From positions 1-13,588 of the forward strand of contig JBBSEX010000059.1 in NCBI GenBank assembly GCA_038239345.1: a stretch of DNA of 13,588 bases, written 5' to 3'. Under the pieces are notes generated by a model, which worked only from the letters and a program-made list of their open reading frames with translations, did not search any database and was not told the DNA's origin. This document shows, piece by piece, positions 1 to 6,397 of the stretch (position 1 is the first letter of the stretch; each line of letters opens with the position of its first letter). This DNA comes from JBBSEX01 sp038239345 (GTDB lineage Bacteria > Acidobacteriota > Terriglobia > Bryobacterales > Bryobacteraceae). Made by a program: the position numbers and the translations under genes.

Positions 1-1
1 C

Positions 2-103
2 ACGGTTCGCGGGTTCGTGAGCATCTTGGGCAGCAAAGGGGGGTTCAGCATCGAGTCTTCGAAGAGTGCCGACGGGGAACGCACGTACAAGATCGCGAAG
101 TAA
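2..103 (+). CDS. C-terminal fragment of a DUF3489-like hypothetical protein (5' end outside window)
   Basis: An open frame enters from the left edge and stops at TAA 101-103, giving 33 residues. It begins TVRGFVSILGSKGGF and ends with GERTYKIAK. The pattern (H)TVRG...G..G..I.S.K..GER.Y.I resembles the C-terminal winged-helix-like end of DUF3489 proteins, small proteins of unknown function common in soil and plant-associated bacteria; that assignment is from memory of the family. A strong intrinsic terminator begins 26 bases after the stop, which supports this being a real gene end. The gene is cut by the window, so its start, length and neighbours are unknown. The frame is probably real; the family name is less certain. 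Confidence 0.55.
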   Translation, partial: TVRGFVSILGSKGGFSIESSKSADGERTYKIAK

Positions 104-129
104 ACAGTTCCGCGCTGCCCTTCCAACAC

Positions 130-159
130 GCCGCTCCGGCCCACGCCGGGGCGGCTTTT
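130..159 (+). terminator. Intrinsic terminator after the partial gene
   Basis: An 11-bp stem (GCCGCTCCGGC at 130-140 pairing with GCCGGGGCGGC at 145-155, one G-U wobble) with a 4-base loop is followed by TTTT. It lies 26 bases past the stop of the partial gene and points the same way. Confidence 0.85.
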
Positions 160-188
160 CTGCTTCAGACCAGGATCGCGGGGGCTTA

Positions 189-216
189 AGTGACGTGACC
201 GACCCGTCACGTCACT
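189..216. repeat. Perfect 11-bp inverted repeat, possible operator
   Basis: AGTGACGTGAC (189-199) and GTCACGTCACT (206-216) are exact reverse complements separated by 6 bases. There is no T-run, so it is not a terminator. The arrangement fits a binding site for a dimeric repressor or a recombinase, but no adjacent gene tells which. Confidence 0.6.
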
Positions 217-428
217 GCACGAGCGACCAGTTAGCGCGTAAACCGTTTCAAGTTGTAAATGTTCCGGCTCGGCTCGGCCCAGAATGCCTTTTCTTGGCGC
301 AGAAACGGCCCTCAGTGAGGTTTTGAGGACGCAGGTGGGCATAGATCCCGTGCCCGACAGGGACTCCCGAATCCGGCGAGGGTCTGGAGTGCGGCTTGAG
401 GAGTAGCCGTGCCGGGCCATAAACTTGA

Positions 429-463
429 TTTTTTCGTCGAAATGGTACCGAAAAAGTACCGAA
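429..463. repeat. Nested inverted and direct repeats downstream of the serine recombinase
   Basis: TTTTTCG (430-436) and CGAAAAA (449-455) form a perfect 7-bp inverted repeat. GTACCGAA occurs at 445-452 and again at 456-463, an 11-base period. TTTCGTCGAAA (432-442) is itself an interrupted palindrome. The cluster lies about 110 bases past the stop codon of the recombinase and could be its crossover or accessory site; that role is inference. Confidence 0.4.
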
Positions 464-575
464 TTCGCACTGGCTCGGCCGTAAGCGTCTAATTTCTTGA
501 GACTTACAAGAACCGCCAATACAGGGAGCGCTCCGCAAAACTACGACGCACTTCCGAGAACCAGAGGTTCCTGGA

Positions 576-1259
576 TCAGAGGGAGGCAGCGGCTTGCTTG
601 TTAATTCGTGCCACGTGCTCCAGCCTCCAGGCAGAGCCACGCCGGGTCCTCAGCCCTCGGTGGTTGAGCGCGGCGGCAATCCCCCGCAACGTCTTGCCGC
701 TCTGTCGCAGGCGTCGGATTTCACTCAGAACAGCCTGCTCGGCCGGATCGGGTTCAACGTGCTTGCCGTCCCCGCAAAGGCGGTAACCGAACTGGATATT
801 ACCCACCCGCTCGCCTTGGCTGCGCTTGTGGCTCATAGCGTCCCGCGTACGCTCACCGATCGCTTCGCGCTCCCACTGGCTCACCGCCGTCATGATGTTC
901 AACACCAATCGTCCTGCCGCTGAACCAGTGTCCAGCGATTCGGCAACCGAAATCAGCGCCACCCCACGTCGCTCGAACCGCTCCAGCAATTCGCACAGGT
1001 CCTTCACGCTTCTGGTGAGTCGGTCGAGTTTGGCCACGATCACCGTTTGGACTTGTCGCGCATCTACCATGGCGAGCAATCGAGTCATGCCGGGCCGCTG
1101 CAAGCTCTTGGCGGACTCGCCTCCATCGACGATGATGTCCGTCAACTCGGCGCTGTGGACCACGGCCATGGCGCGAATCTTCTCCGCCTGGGCTTCGAGC
1201 GAGACGCCTCTCTCCGCTTGCTTATCTGTCGAAACACGAACGTAGCCAACTATCTTCAT
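576..1259 (-). CDS. Small serine recombinase (resolvase/invertase family)
   Basis: A 227-residue site-specific recombinase that would cut and rejoin DNA through a phosphoserine intermediate. The N-terminal resolvase domain covers residues 1 to about 145: GYVRVSTDKQ carries the nucleophile Ser10, followed by the conserved SLEAQ (20-24) and KLDRLTRS (77-84) with the arginines that activate the scissile phosphate. NIMTAVSQWERE (121-132) starts the dimerisation helix E. The C-terminal part (about 145-225: GYR, GKTLRGIAAALNHRG, RRGSAW...VARI) is a short version of the Recombinase DNA-binding domain. There is no zinc ribbon and no long coiled coil, so it is far shorter than large phage serine integrases (450 or more residues). 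The ATG start gives the canonical MKIVGYVRVS N-terminus, though no strong Shine-Dalgarno is visible. It may be the mobility gene of one element here or a resolvase/invertase. Confidence 0.92.
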   Translation of the reverse strand: MKIVGYVRVSTDKQAERGVSLEAQAEKIRAMAVVHSAELTDIIVDGGESAKSLQRPGMTRLLAMVDARQVQTVIVAKLDRLTRSVKDLCELLERFERRGVALISVAESLDTGSAAGRLVLNIMTAVSQWEREAIGERTRDAMSHKRSQGERVGNIQFGYRLCGDGKHVEPDPAEQAVLSEIRRLRQSGKTLRGIAAALNHRGLRTRRGSAWRLEHVARINKQAAASL

Positions 1260-1594
1260 CGGTCACAGGTTAGAGAATGACCGGCCCGGAAGCAAGCTAC
1301 TCTTCAGGGCGAGACTTCCCCGCGACACAGCGCGATTCGTTAGCTGGTATCACAGCCTTGGAATGATGGAGCTCAGCCAATACAATGCAGGCTGAGAATG
1401 TTTTATAAAAGTAGACATCTGGTTCAAACCGGCGTATAAAGGAAACAGGACCAGTTCGACAGGCCAGCGCAAAGCGCACCCTCCGAAAGATCCTAAAACA
1501 ACCAAATCTGTTGGTAGCGGTCAACGCTTTCGTGTTATTTGACTGGCGTTGTAGTTTGCTCAGGCTTGGTTGTGCGTTCCGCGAGGGACGCCGG
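1260..1594. other. Gene-less stretch upstream of the recombinase
   Basis: Between the start of the minus-strand recombinase and the small plus-strand ORF at 1595 no credible gene is visible. The stretch should contain the promoter of the recombinase, but no clear -35/-10 pair stands out. It holds the first copy of a 40-bp repeat (1454-1493), preceded by a small hairpin. Confidence 0.5.
1454..1493 (+). repeat. 40-bp perfect direct repeat, copy 1
   Basis: Identical over 40 bases to 2214-2253. It begins GTTCGACAGGCCAGCG, has a GCGC-AAA-GCGC mini-hairpin in the middle and ends CTCCGAAAGATCC. Upstream similarity between the copies continues more weakly for about 45 bases (TAGACA, then a hairpin, then the shared CGGCGTA). 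Here the hairpin is CTGGT-TCAA-ACCGG. No other copy is in the window. Confidence 0.9.
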
Positions 1595-1738
1595 ATGTCG
1601 AAGGGGAGCATCTTGAAGCTCGCTGATATTGAGGAATACGGGCGTGGAAGGACTAAAATCCGTCGCATTGCCGGGCGTAGCTTCATAGCCATTCAGGATG
1701 TTTGCTTTCCTGGACGAACCAGCAACCGCCCTGCCTAA
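1595..1738 (+). CDS. Small basic hypothetical ORF, possibly the 5' half of a broken gene
   Basis: A 47-residue frame starting ATG at 1595 (a GAGG sits 8 bases upstream), MSKGSILKLADIEEYGRG, rich in Lys and Arg. No family recognised. Around 1698 its reading (IAIQDVCFPG) gives way to a better-looking peptide in another frame (MFAFLDEPATALPNEAGHRS). The two may originally have been one protein of about 90 residues joined near IQDV/FAFLDEP, now split by a frameshift. It follows the first 40-bp repeat by about 100 bases. Function unknown; it may be a phage-accessory relic. Confidence 0.35.
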   Translation: MSKGSILKLADIEEYGRGRTKIRRIAGRSFIAIQDVCFPGRTSNRPA

Positions 1739-1862
1739 CGAGGCAGGTCATAGGAGCTGGGAAAACTGGGTGGTGGACCCCTTGCCCGATCCGTTAGGCT
1801 ATCCAGCCGCGCTGGTCGAAAGCTGGCGCGCAGAAGCACGGAACATCACCGGCTGCTGGTAA
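1698..1862 (+). CDS. Small acidic hypothetical ORF overlapping the previous one
   Basis: A 54-residue frame from ATG 1698 to TAA 1860-1862. It contains RSWENWVVDPLPDPLG followed by YPAALVESWRAEARN. The composition (Trp, Pro and acidic residues, a helical tail) looks protein-like rather than random. There is no good ribosome-binding site and it overlaps 1595-1738 in another frame, so it is more likely the 3' part of a frameshifted gene than an independent one. No family recognised. Confidence 0.35.
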   Translation: MFAFLDEPATALPNEAGHRSWENWVVDPLPDPLGYPAALVESWRAEARNITGCW

Positions 1863-2213
1863 ACAAGTGGGCAAGCAGAGATGCTGGCGCGTGGACGCCA
1901 AGAAGCTGCGAGTAATCGCAGTGCCTAAGTCCATGGTGCGAAGCGACGGGCCGGCTCCATACCGGGCGTACTTCAATCGAGTGAGCACGCAGGGGGTCAA
2001 AGCCCTCTTTGTGCTCGCTCAGAGCCTCACCACCCGGACTGAAGCTCTTAGAAGCTTTGAAATGAATTGCGAGGCGAACTGTGAAGAGCCTTGAAACAAC
2101 GGTGTTGATGAAAGCGAACTGAACACGAAATGGAAGTAGCGATCTCGGCCCGAGCGTTAAAGACATAAGCATAGACAAATGCTCTAGAGCGGCGTAGAGT
2201 AAAGTTAGGTTCG
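1863..2213. other. Gene-less stretch before the methyltransferase operon
   Basis: No supported gene. A plus-strand frame at 1867-2094 and a long minus-strand frame across 1846-2562 have no recognisable motifs; the minus frame runs antisense into the methyltransferase and is probably a shadow. The stretch ends in the second repeat copy and probably contains the promoter of the operon that starts at 2278, but I cannot place it. Confidence 0.45.
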
Positions 2214-2253
2214 GTTCGACAGGCCAGCGCAAAGCGCACCCTCCGAAAGATCC
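2214..2253 (+). repeat. 40-bp perfect direct repeat, copy 2, in the leader of the methyltransferase gene
   Basis: Exact copy of 1454-1493 in the same orientation, 760 bases downstream. It ends 24 bases before the ATG of the methyltransferase gene and so probably lies in its 5' untranslated leader. The hairpin preceding it (GCT-CTAG-AGC around 2181-2190) differs in sequence from that of copy 1 but sits in the same place, just before the shared GGCGTA. Confidence 0.9.
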
Positions 2254-2277
2254 AAATTCACTCCGAGCAGGTGTAGG

Positions 2278-3519
2278 ATGAACGATCTGAAGGTGTGCTG
2301 GTGGCCCATTGTCAAGCCGATTCCTTACGTCCGCAATAGCCGCAAAATACCAGAAGGCGCCATCGATAAAGTCGCTGCAAGCATTCAGGAGTTTGGGTGG
2401 CGGCAGAGCATCGTTGTCGATAAGGACGGCGTGATTATCTGTGGTCACACCCGCCTGCTCGCGGCGAAGAAGCTGCGGCTTCAGGAGGTGCCTGTCCACG
2501 TTGCCGATAACCTGACCCCGGCTCAGGTCAAAGCCTACCGGTTGATGGACAATCGCAGCCATGAGGAAACCGACTGGGATCTGGAGCTTCTCGGACTCGA
2601 ACTAGAAGAGCTTCAGGGCCTTGATTTCGACCTGGGCCTTACCGGCTTCGATGATGATGAACTGGCAGCGTTTCTAGCGGAGAAGACCGAGGGGCTGACG
2701 GACGAGGACGACGCGCCGGCTGTGATGGATTTTGCGATCACCGAACCTGGCGATCTTTGGCTGCTGGGGAAGCATCGGCTTTTATGCGGCGATGCGACCG
2801 TGATAACGGACGTCGAACGGTTAATGGCTGGTTTGAAGGCAGACATGGTCTTCACCGATCCGCCGTACAACGTGGATTACGTTGGAAAGACTAAGGACGC
2901 GCTTAAAATTCAGAACGACAAAAAGAGCGATGTCCATTTTCGTCAGTTCCTGGTGGACGCATTCACTGCCATCGCTACCTCGACCAAGCCAGGTGCGGCG
3001 GCCTACATCTGTCATTCCGATAGCGAGGGATTTAACTTTCGCGGGGCTTTCATTGAAGCCGGATTCGAGATGAAGCAATGTCTGATCTGGAACAAGAACT
3101 CTTTGGTAATGGGGCGGCAAGACTACCATTGGAAGCATGAGCCGATCCTCTACGGATGGCAGGCAGGTGCGGCGCACTCCTGGCACGGTGATCGTACACA
3201 GACGACCGTATGGGACATCAATCGCCCGTCTCGCAGCACTGAACATCCAACGATGAAGCCAGTAGAGCTCATTAACCGGGCGTTGAGCAACTCCACCAAG
3301 GAAGGCGACCTCGTGCTGGATACGTTTGGCGGTTCAGGATCTACGCTAATTGCCTGCGCAAAGACTGGGCGAGAGGCGAGGGTTGTTGAACTCGATCCGC
3401 ACTACTGTGACGTAATCGTTAAACGCTGGCAGGACTTCACCGGCCAGCAAGCCACGCTGGAGGCGGACGGCCGCACATTGGAGCAGGTCAAAGCGGCGAG
3501 AGTGGGTGTCGCAGCATGA
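2278..3519 (+). CDS. ParB-like domain fused to a beta-class DNA methyltransferase (probable N6-adenine)
   Basis: A 413-residue phage-type DNA modification enzyme that would transfer a methyl group from S-adenosylmethionine to adenine (or N4-cytosine). Residues about 10-95 form a ParB/Srx-like domain (RNSRKIPEGAIDKVAASI, then ICGHTRLLAAKKL with the GHTR motif). Residues about 155-395 are the methyltransferase: catalytic DPPY (194-197) comes before the SAM-binding DTFGGSGST (348-356), and HPTMKP (323-328) is also present. DPPY before the FxGxG motif indicates the beta class. This architecture is common in prophages, often near terminase genes. Start chosen at ATG 2278, preceded by a purine-rich GCAGGTGTAGG. 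No restriction endonuclease is nearby, so it looks like an orphan methylase. The stop overlaps an ATG (ATGA at 3516-3519). Confidence 0.93.
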   Translation: MNDLKVCWWPIVKPIPYVRNSRKIPEGAIDKVAASIQEFGWRQSIVVDKDGVIICGHTRLLAAKKLRLQEVPVHVADNLTPAQVKAYRLMDNRSHEETDWDLELLGLELEELQGLDFDLGLTGFDDDELAAFLAEKTEGLTDEDDAPAVMDFAITEPGDLWLLGKHRLLCGDATVITDVERLMAGLKADMVFTDPPYNVDYVGKTKDALKIQNDKKSDVHFRQFLVDAFTAIATSTKPGAAAYICHSDSEGFNFRGAFIEAGFEMKQCLIWNKNSLVMGRQDYHWKHEPILYGWQAGAAHSWHGDRTQTTVWDINRPSRSTEHPTMKPVELINRALSNSTKEGDLVLDTFGGSGSTLIACAKTGREARVVELDPHYCDVIVKRWQDFTGQQATLEADGRTLEQVKAARVGVAA

Positions 3520-3690
3520 ATCGAACGATGCCGCCGCGAGATCGCGGAAACCGAGTCGCTGATCCTTGGCGGGCATCCCGACCTGGAAGGCTTGTGCCTG
3601 GCCCTGTCGGACTGGAGCGCCGAGCTGCGCTTACTCGAAAAAGGAGGAGTGATCAATGGCGCGTCCTGTAGTGAAGATCGACCTGACTGA
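3520..3690 (+). pseudogene. Small phage-like ORF without a start codon, following the methyltransferase
   Basis: Directly after the methyltransferase stop, and in the same frame, a protein-like reading continues: IERCRREIAETESLILGG, then HPDLEGLCLALSDWSAELRL and LEKGGV. It resembles short helical proteins found in front of terminase genes. It has no usable start in frame: the only ATG (3516) is one base out of frame, at ATGAATCGAACG. A one- or two-base indel just after that ATG would give M-x-IERCRRE..., so the gene seems to have lost its start by frameshift. Alternatively it was once a C-terminal part of the methyltransferase. Its end overlaps the ribosome-binding site and start of the next gene. 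Function unknown. Confidence 0.45.
3641..3648 (+). promoter_or_regulatory. Strong Shine-Dalgarno site fixing the start of the small terminase gene
   Basis: AAGGAGGA lies 7 bases before ATG 3656, a near-perfect ribosome-binding site. It decides the start of the following gene. Confidence 0.85.
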
Positions 3691-4057
3691 ACTGGAGAAG
3701 CTGTATGCGATGCAATGCACCGATGAGGAAGTCGCGGCCTTCTTCAGCGTTAGTACCCGCACCATTGAACGCCGGCGCCAGGTCAAGCAGGTGGGTGAGG
3801 CCATGGACCGCGCCAAAGCAAAGGGCCGGGTGTCAGTTCGGCGCAGCCTGTTTCGCCTGGCAGCCAACGGCAACATCGCCGCCTCGATCTTTCTAGCAAA
3901 GAACCTACTCGGCTATCGCGATGTTATGAACACCGAACATAGCGGTCTGGCCGGAGCACCCATTCAGATTGCCGCCAAGCCGGATCTGTCCCAACTGAGC
4001 GATGAAGAATTACACCAGCTTCGAACGATTGCTGTCAAAGCCATCCCTGGCAAATGA
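3656..4057 (+). CDS. Small HTH protein, probable phage terminase small subunit
   Basis: 133 residues. The middle holds a helix-turn-helix (CTDEEVAAFFSVSTRTIERR, 21-40) followed by a basic segment (AKAKGRVSVRRSLFRLAANG, 54-73) and IFLAKNLLGYRD (78-89). The run of EEVAAFF.VS..T..RR and GNI...IFL.K..LGYRD is typical of small phage proteins encoded just before the large terminase, which recognise the packaging site and regulate the ATPase. The assignment rests on this pattern and on position: the next gene is a terminase large subunit whose start overlaps this one by about 56 bases. It could be another HTH regulator, but the terminase reading is better supported. The start is certain because of the AAGGAGGA 7 bases upstream. 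Confidence 0.75.
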   Translation: MARPVVKIDLTELEKLYAMQCTDEEVAAFFSVSTRTIERRRQVKQVGEAMDRAKAKGRVSVRRSLFRLAANGNIAASIFLAKNLLGYRDVMNTEHSGLAGAPIQIAAKPDLSQLSDEELHQLRTIAVKAIPGK

Positions 4058-5576
4058 CATCGACCGGGAACTAGCCGAACGCAACCTGCGCGACTTCGTG
4101 CGGCTGGCTTGGCCGGTGGTGGAACCCGCGACTCCGTTTGTGGAGGGCTGGCACATCGACGCGATCACCGATCACCTTCAGGCGATCACGCGCGGTCAGA
4201 TTCGGAATCTGCTCATCAACGTACCGCCCCGGCACATGAAGAGCCTGCTCGTCTCGGTGTTCTGGCCCTGTTGGGAATGGTTGCGGTGCCCGCAACGGCG
4301 CTGGCTGTTCAGCAGCTACGCTGCAACACTGAGCATTCGCGATTCGGTGAAGTGCCGCCGGCTCATCGAATCTCCGTGGTATCGGGCGAACTGGAGCGAT
4401 CGGTTTCAACTCACGGGCGACCAGAACGCCAAAGCGCGCTTTGAGAATGATCGTACCGGATACCGCCTATCAACTTCGGTGGGCGGAACAGTAACAGGGG
4501 AGGGCGGCGACCGGGTGGTTTGTGACGACCCACATAACGTGCAGGAAGCGGAATCGGACGTGATGCGCAAGAACACTTTGGATTGGTGGGATATCGTGAT
4601 GTCCACACGCCTGAACGACCCGAGGACAGCGGCGAAGGTGATCGTGATGCAGCGCTGCCACCAGCAGGACTTAAGCGGCCACGTTTTAGAGCAAGGCGGA
4701 TGGGACCACCTGTGCCTACCTGCGGAGTACGAGGCCACCACGCAGGTGACGAGGATCGGCAGGAACGACCCCCGCGAGCAACCCGGTGAACTGTTATGGC
4801 CTGAACGTTTCGGCAGGACAGAAATCGACAGCCTCAAGCGCAGTCTCGGGACCTACGGGAGTGCCGGCCAATTGCAGCAGCGGCCAGCTCCTGCCGGTGG
4901 CGGTATTGTAAAGGAGCACTGGTGGCGCTATTGGCGACCGCGAGGCGTTTCCCTTCCGCCCGTGACGATCAGGCTTTCCGACGGCTCGCTGGCACAAGTG
5001 GATGCCGTAGAGCTACCGGGAGTCTCTGAACAGCAAATCCAAAGTTGGGATATGGCGTTCAAAGACCTGGACACCTCTGACTTCGTGGTTGGACAGGTAT
5101 GGGCCGCGCTCGGGGCAGACCGCTTCCTGCTGGATCAAATCCGGGAGCGGTTGAACTTTCCCGAAACGCTGGAAGCAGTTCGCGAGTTGACGCGCAAGTG
5201 GCCGAACGCGGGAGCTAAACTGGTCGAGGATAAGGCGAATGGCACCGCCGTCATTGCCACTCTGAAGCACGAGATAGCAGGCCTGATCGAAGTCCAGCCG
5301 GAGGGCGGTAAAGAAGCACGCGCACACGCCGTCAGTCCGCAGATAGAGAGCGGCAACGTATACGTGCCACACCCCGCCATGTGTCCGTGGGTGTCGGACT
5401 ACTTGGCTGAGTGGAATTCGTTTCCACGCGGTGCGCACGATGATCAAGTAGATTCGACTACGCAAGCTCTGCATCGGCTGTCGGCCATATCAGAAGAATC
5501 GATCATTCTGTTCCCTAATGGGGACACTGGTGAGTTTCAGGTAGAACCGTGGGACTATCAGCGTAGCGCTTACTGA
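4002..5576 (+). CDS. Phage terminase large subunit (packaging ATPase/nuclease)
   Basis: 524 residues, full length for the family. It would pump phage DNA into proheads and cut the concatemer. The N-terminal ATPase has a Walker A-like PPRHMKS (75-81), FSSYA (103-107), the TGEGGDR loop (165-171) and Walker B VVCDDPHN (172-179). The C-terminal RNase H-fold nuclease shows SWDMAFK (349-355, Asp350), KLVEDKANG (406-414) and the final acidic cluster HDDQVDS (479-485). The order and motifs match the large-terminase family with the 'phage uncharacterised protein C-terminal domain'. The start is uncertain: ATG 4002 lies inside the upstream gene with no clear Shine-Dalgarno, and a TTG near 4029 is possible. 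All key residues are present, so it looks functional, yet no portal, protease or capsid gene follows. Confidence 0.95.
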   Translation: MKNYTSFERLLSKPSLANDIDRELAERNLRDFVRLAWPVVEPATPFVEGWHIDAITDHLQAITRGQIRNLLINVPPRHMKSLLVSVFWPCWEWLRCPQRRWLFSSYAATLSIRDSVKCRRLIESPWYRANWSDRFQLTGDQNAKARFENDRTGYRLSTSVGGTVTGEGGDRVVCDDPHNVQEAESDVMRKNTLDWWDIVMSTRLNDPRTAAKVIVMQRCHQQDLSGHVLEQGGWDHLCLPAEYEATTQVTRIGRNDPREQPGELLWPERFGRTEIDSLKRSLGTYGSAGQLQQRPAPAGGGIVKEHWWRYWRPRGVSLPPVTIRLSDGSLAQVDAVELPGVSEQQIQSWDMAFKDLDTSDFVVGQVWAALGADRFLLDQIRERLNFPETLEAVRELTRKWPNAGAKLVEDKANGTAVIATLKHEIAGLIEVQPEGGKEARAHAVSPQIESGNVYVPHPAMCPWVSDYLAEWNSFPRGAHDDQVDSTTQALHRLSAISEESIILFPNGDTGEFQVEPWDYQRSAY

Positions 5577-5597
5577 GAATGAAGATTGCACATTCTC
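5575..5597. terminator. Weak hairpin between convergent genes
   Basis: GAGAATG (5575-5581) pairs with CATTCTC (5591-5597) across a 9-base loop, overlapping the terminase stop. There is no T-run, so it is at best a weak terminator or RNA 3' end for the converging genes. Confidence 0.35.
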
Positions 5598-5614
5598 GTC
5601 CGGCGTTCCCCTGC

Positions 5615-6009
5615 CTACCGCACTAGCGTGATCTCCGAGCCAACGCTCTGCAAAGTCTCAAGTAGACAAGGCAAGCCTCGCTTAAACTCAAGTCTTAAAA
5701 CCATGCCGTCTTCCAGGCGGGCCAAGTCTCTAAATAAGTCGCGGACGGCACGCTTCAACTCGAACTCATCGCCGGTGGTGGTAATGCCACCGCTCTCGCC
5801 GCCGAGCCTCGCGACCCGCACTATCTTGATGCTCGTGTCGAGAAGTGGCTGTCCAGCGCGCACGGGCAGGTTCTCGATGCGCCCGAACTGGTGTTCACGG
5901 ATGCCCTGGAGCAATGAACGTTGGGCATTAGGTCAGGTCTTGTAACGTACGATGCACCCCTTCGGCTTGCTGACGCGGTGGAGCGTCGGGCGTATAGTTC
6001 GTCTGACAT
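5615..6009 (-). pseudogene. Frameshifted hypothetical gene, homologous to the gene at 9385-9975
   Basis: Translation should start at ATG 6009, which has a perfect GGAGGT 7 bases upstream: MSDELYARRSTASASRRGAS, then YVTRPDL. After about 27 codons this frame loses meaning, while the -1 frame from about 5932 reads NAQRSLLQGIREH, FGRIENLPVRAGQPLLD and, near the end, DEFELKRAVRDLF and RGLPCLLE. The second part is clearly related to the protein at 9385-9975 (INYGYIQALLVRDSEPILD; ADFELRHEL; RGLPIRIVIE). So one gene of about 130 codons appears split by a single frameshift near 5930, with its ribosome-binding site still intact. A start at TTG 5914 giving a shorter intact protein is the alternative. 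The family is a small hypothetical one; no function is known to me. It converges on the terminase gene. Confidence 0.65.
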
Positions 6010-6016
6010 GAAACTT

Positions 6017-6022
6017 ACCTCC
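6017..6022 (-). promoter_or_regulatory. Ribosome-binding site of the frameshifted gene
   Basis: On the minus strand GGAGGT is followed by 7 bases and ATG (6009-6007). It shows where the ancestral gene began and that the 99-residue open frame further in is not the whole gene. Confidence 0.7.
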
Positions 6023-6099
6023 AAAAATCGGCCAAGTCTCGATACGCCGCGCCAGCGGATCCCCATTTGTGGTTGTGACTGAAGTGCTCGGGAGGCATA

Positions 6100-6258
6100 T
6101 CGCTTTTATGCAGCGCTGCCACCCGCAGGACCTGAGTGGCCATGTACTGGAGCAGGGCGGGTGGGAACTGTTATGTTTTCCCTGCCGAGTATGAACATAA
6201 TGCCCGTGTCACGGGACAGGACCGATTCACGCGAACAACCGAGCGAGTTGTTATACTT
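6100..6258 (+). pseudogene. Relic of a second terminase large subunit gene
   Basis: The translation reads MQRCHPQDLSGHVLEQGGW in one frame, then FPAEYEHNARVTG in a second, then DSREQPSELLY in a third. These align in order to residues 216-265 of the intact terminase at 4002-5576 (MQRCHQQDLSGHVLEQGGW, LPAEYEATTQVTR, DPREQPGELLW). At least two frameshifts separate the pieces, and nothing recognisable of the terminase remains on either side. In the first 57 bases most differences from the intact copy fall at third codon positions. This suggests two genes that diverged under selection before this one decayed, not a recent duplication. The right end abuts a different relic on the other strand. Confidence 0.8.
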
Positions 6259-6261
6259 CGA

Positions 6262-6397
6262 CAAGCGGCAGGCGCACAACTCCTCCGGGCAACCGCGATC
6301 GCATCGCGTGCGTGCTTCGCCACTCCGCAAATCGCCGCCGTACCTGCTCCACATTCTCACCATAGGGCGCTTCCTGATCACATCGCAGGGCCTCCTG
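6262..6397 (-). pseudogene. Possible relic of an IS accessory/transposase N-terminus
   Basis: The minus strand reads EQVRRRFAEWRSTHAMRSRL, then, after a one-base shift, PEELCACRLSK. The pattern V.RRF..WR.TR..RSR.PE.LW is familiar from small HTH proteins that precede some insertion-sequence transposases; this is from memory and the match is short. No terminal inverted repeats or target duplication are visible. It ends where the terminase relic begins, so the junction near 6260 may mark an old insertion. Confidence 0.3.

Larger units (their letters stand above)
161..575. other. Gene-less stretch between the left partial gene and the recombinase
   Basis: No convincing gene on either strand. Open frames here lack family motifs and plausible starts. 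On the minus strand, around 310-350, a short peptide GIYAHLRPQNL faintly recalls the Tyr-box of tyrosine recombinases, but nothing around it supports that. The stretch holds an 11-bp perfect inverted repeat (189-216) and a cluster of short repeats (429-463), listed separately. Confidence 0.5.

Noticed and set aside
248..640. Minus-strand open frame with GIYAHLRPQNL, resembling the Tyr-box of a tyrosine recombinase
   Set aside because: Only about ten residues fit, the preceding region lacks the expected LGH motif context, and the frame runs into the recombinase gene. Too weak to call.
826..1245. Long plus-strand open frames across 594-1280
   Set aside because: They lie opposite the clear serine recombinase gene and have no motifs; antisense shadows.
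1846..2562. 238-residue minus-strand open frame
   Set aside because: It overlaps the 5' part of the methyltransferase on the other strand, has no recognisable domain and no good ribosome-binding site.
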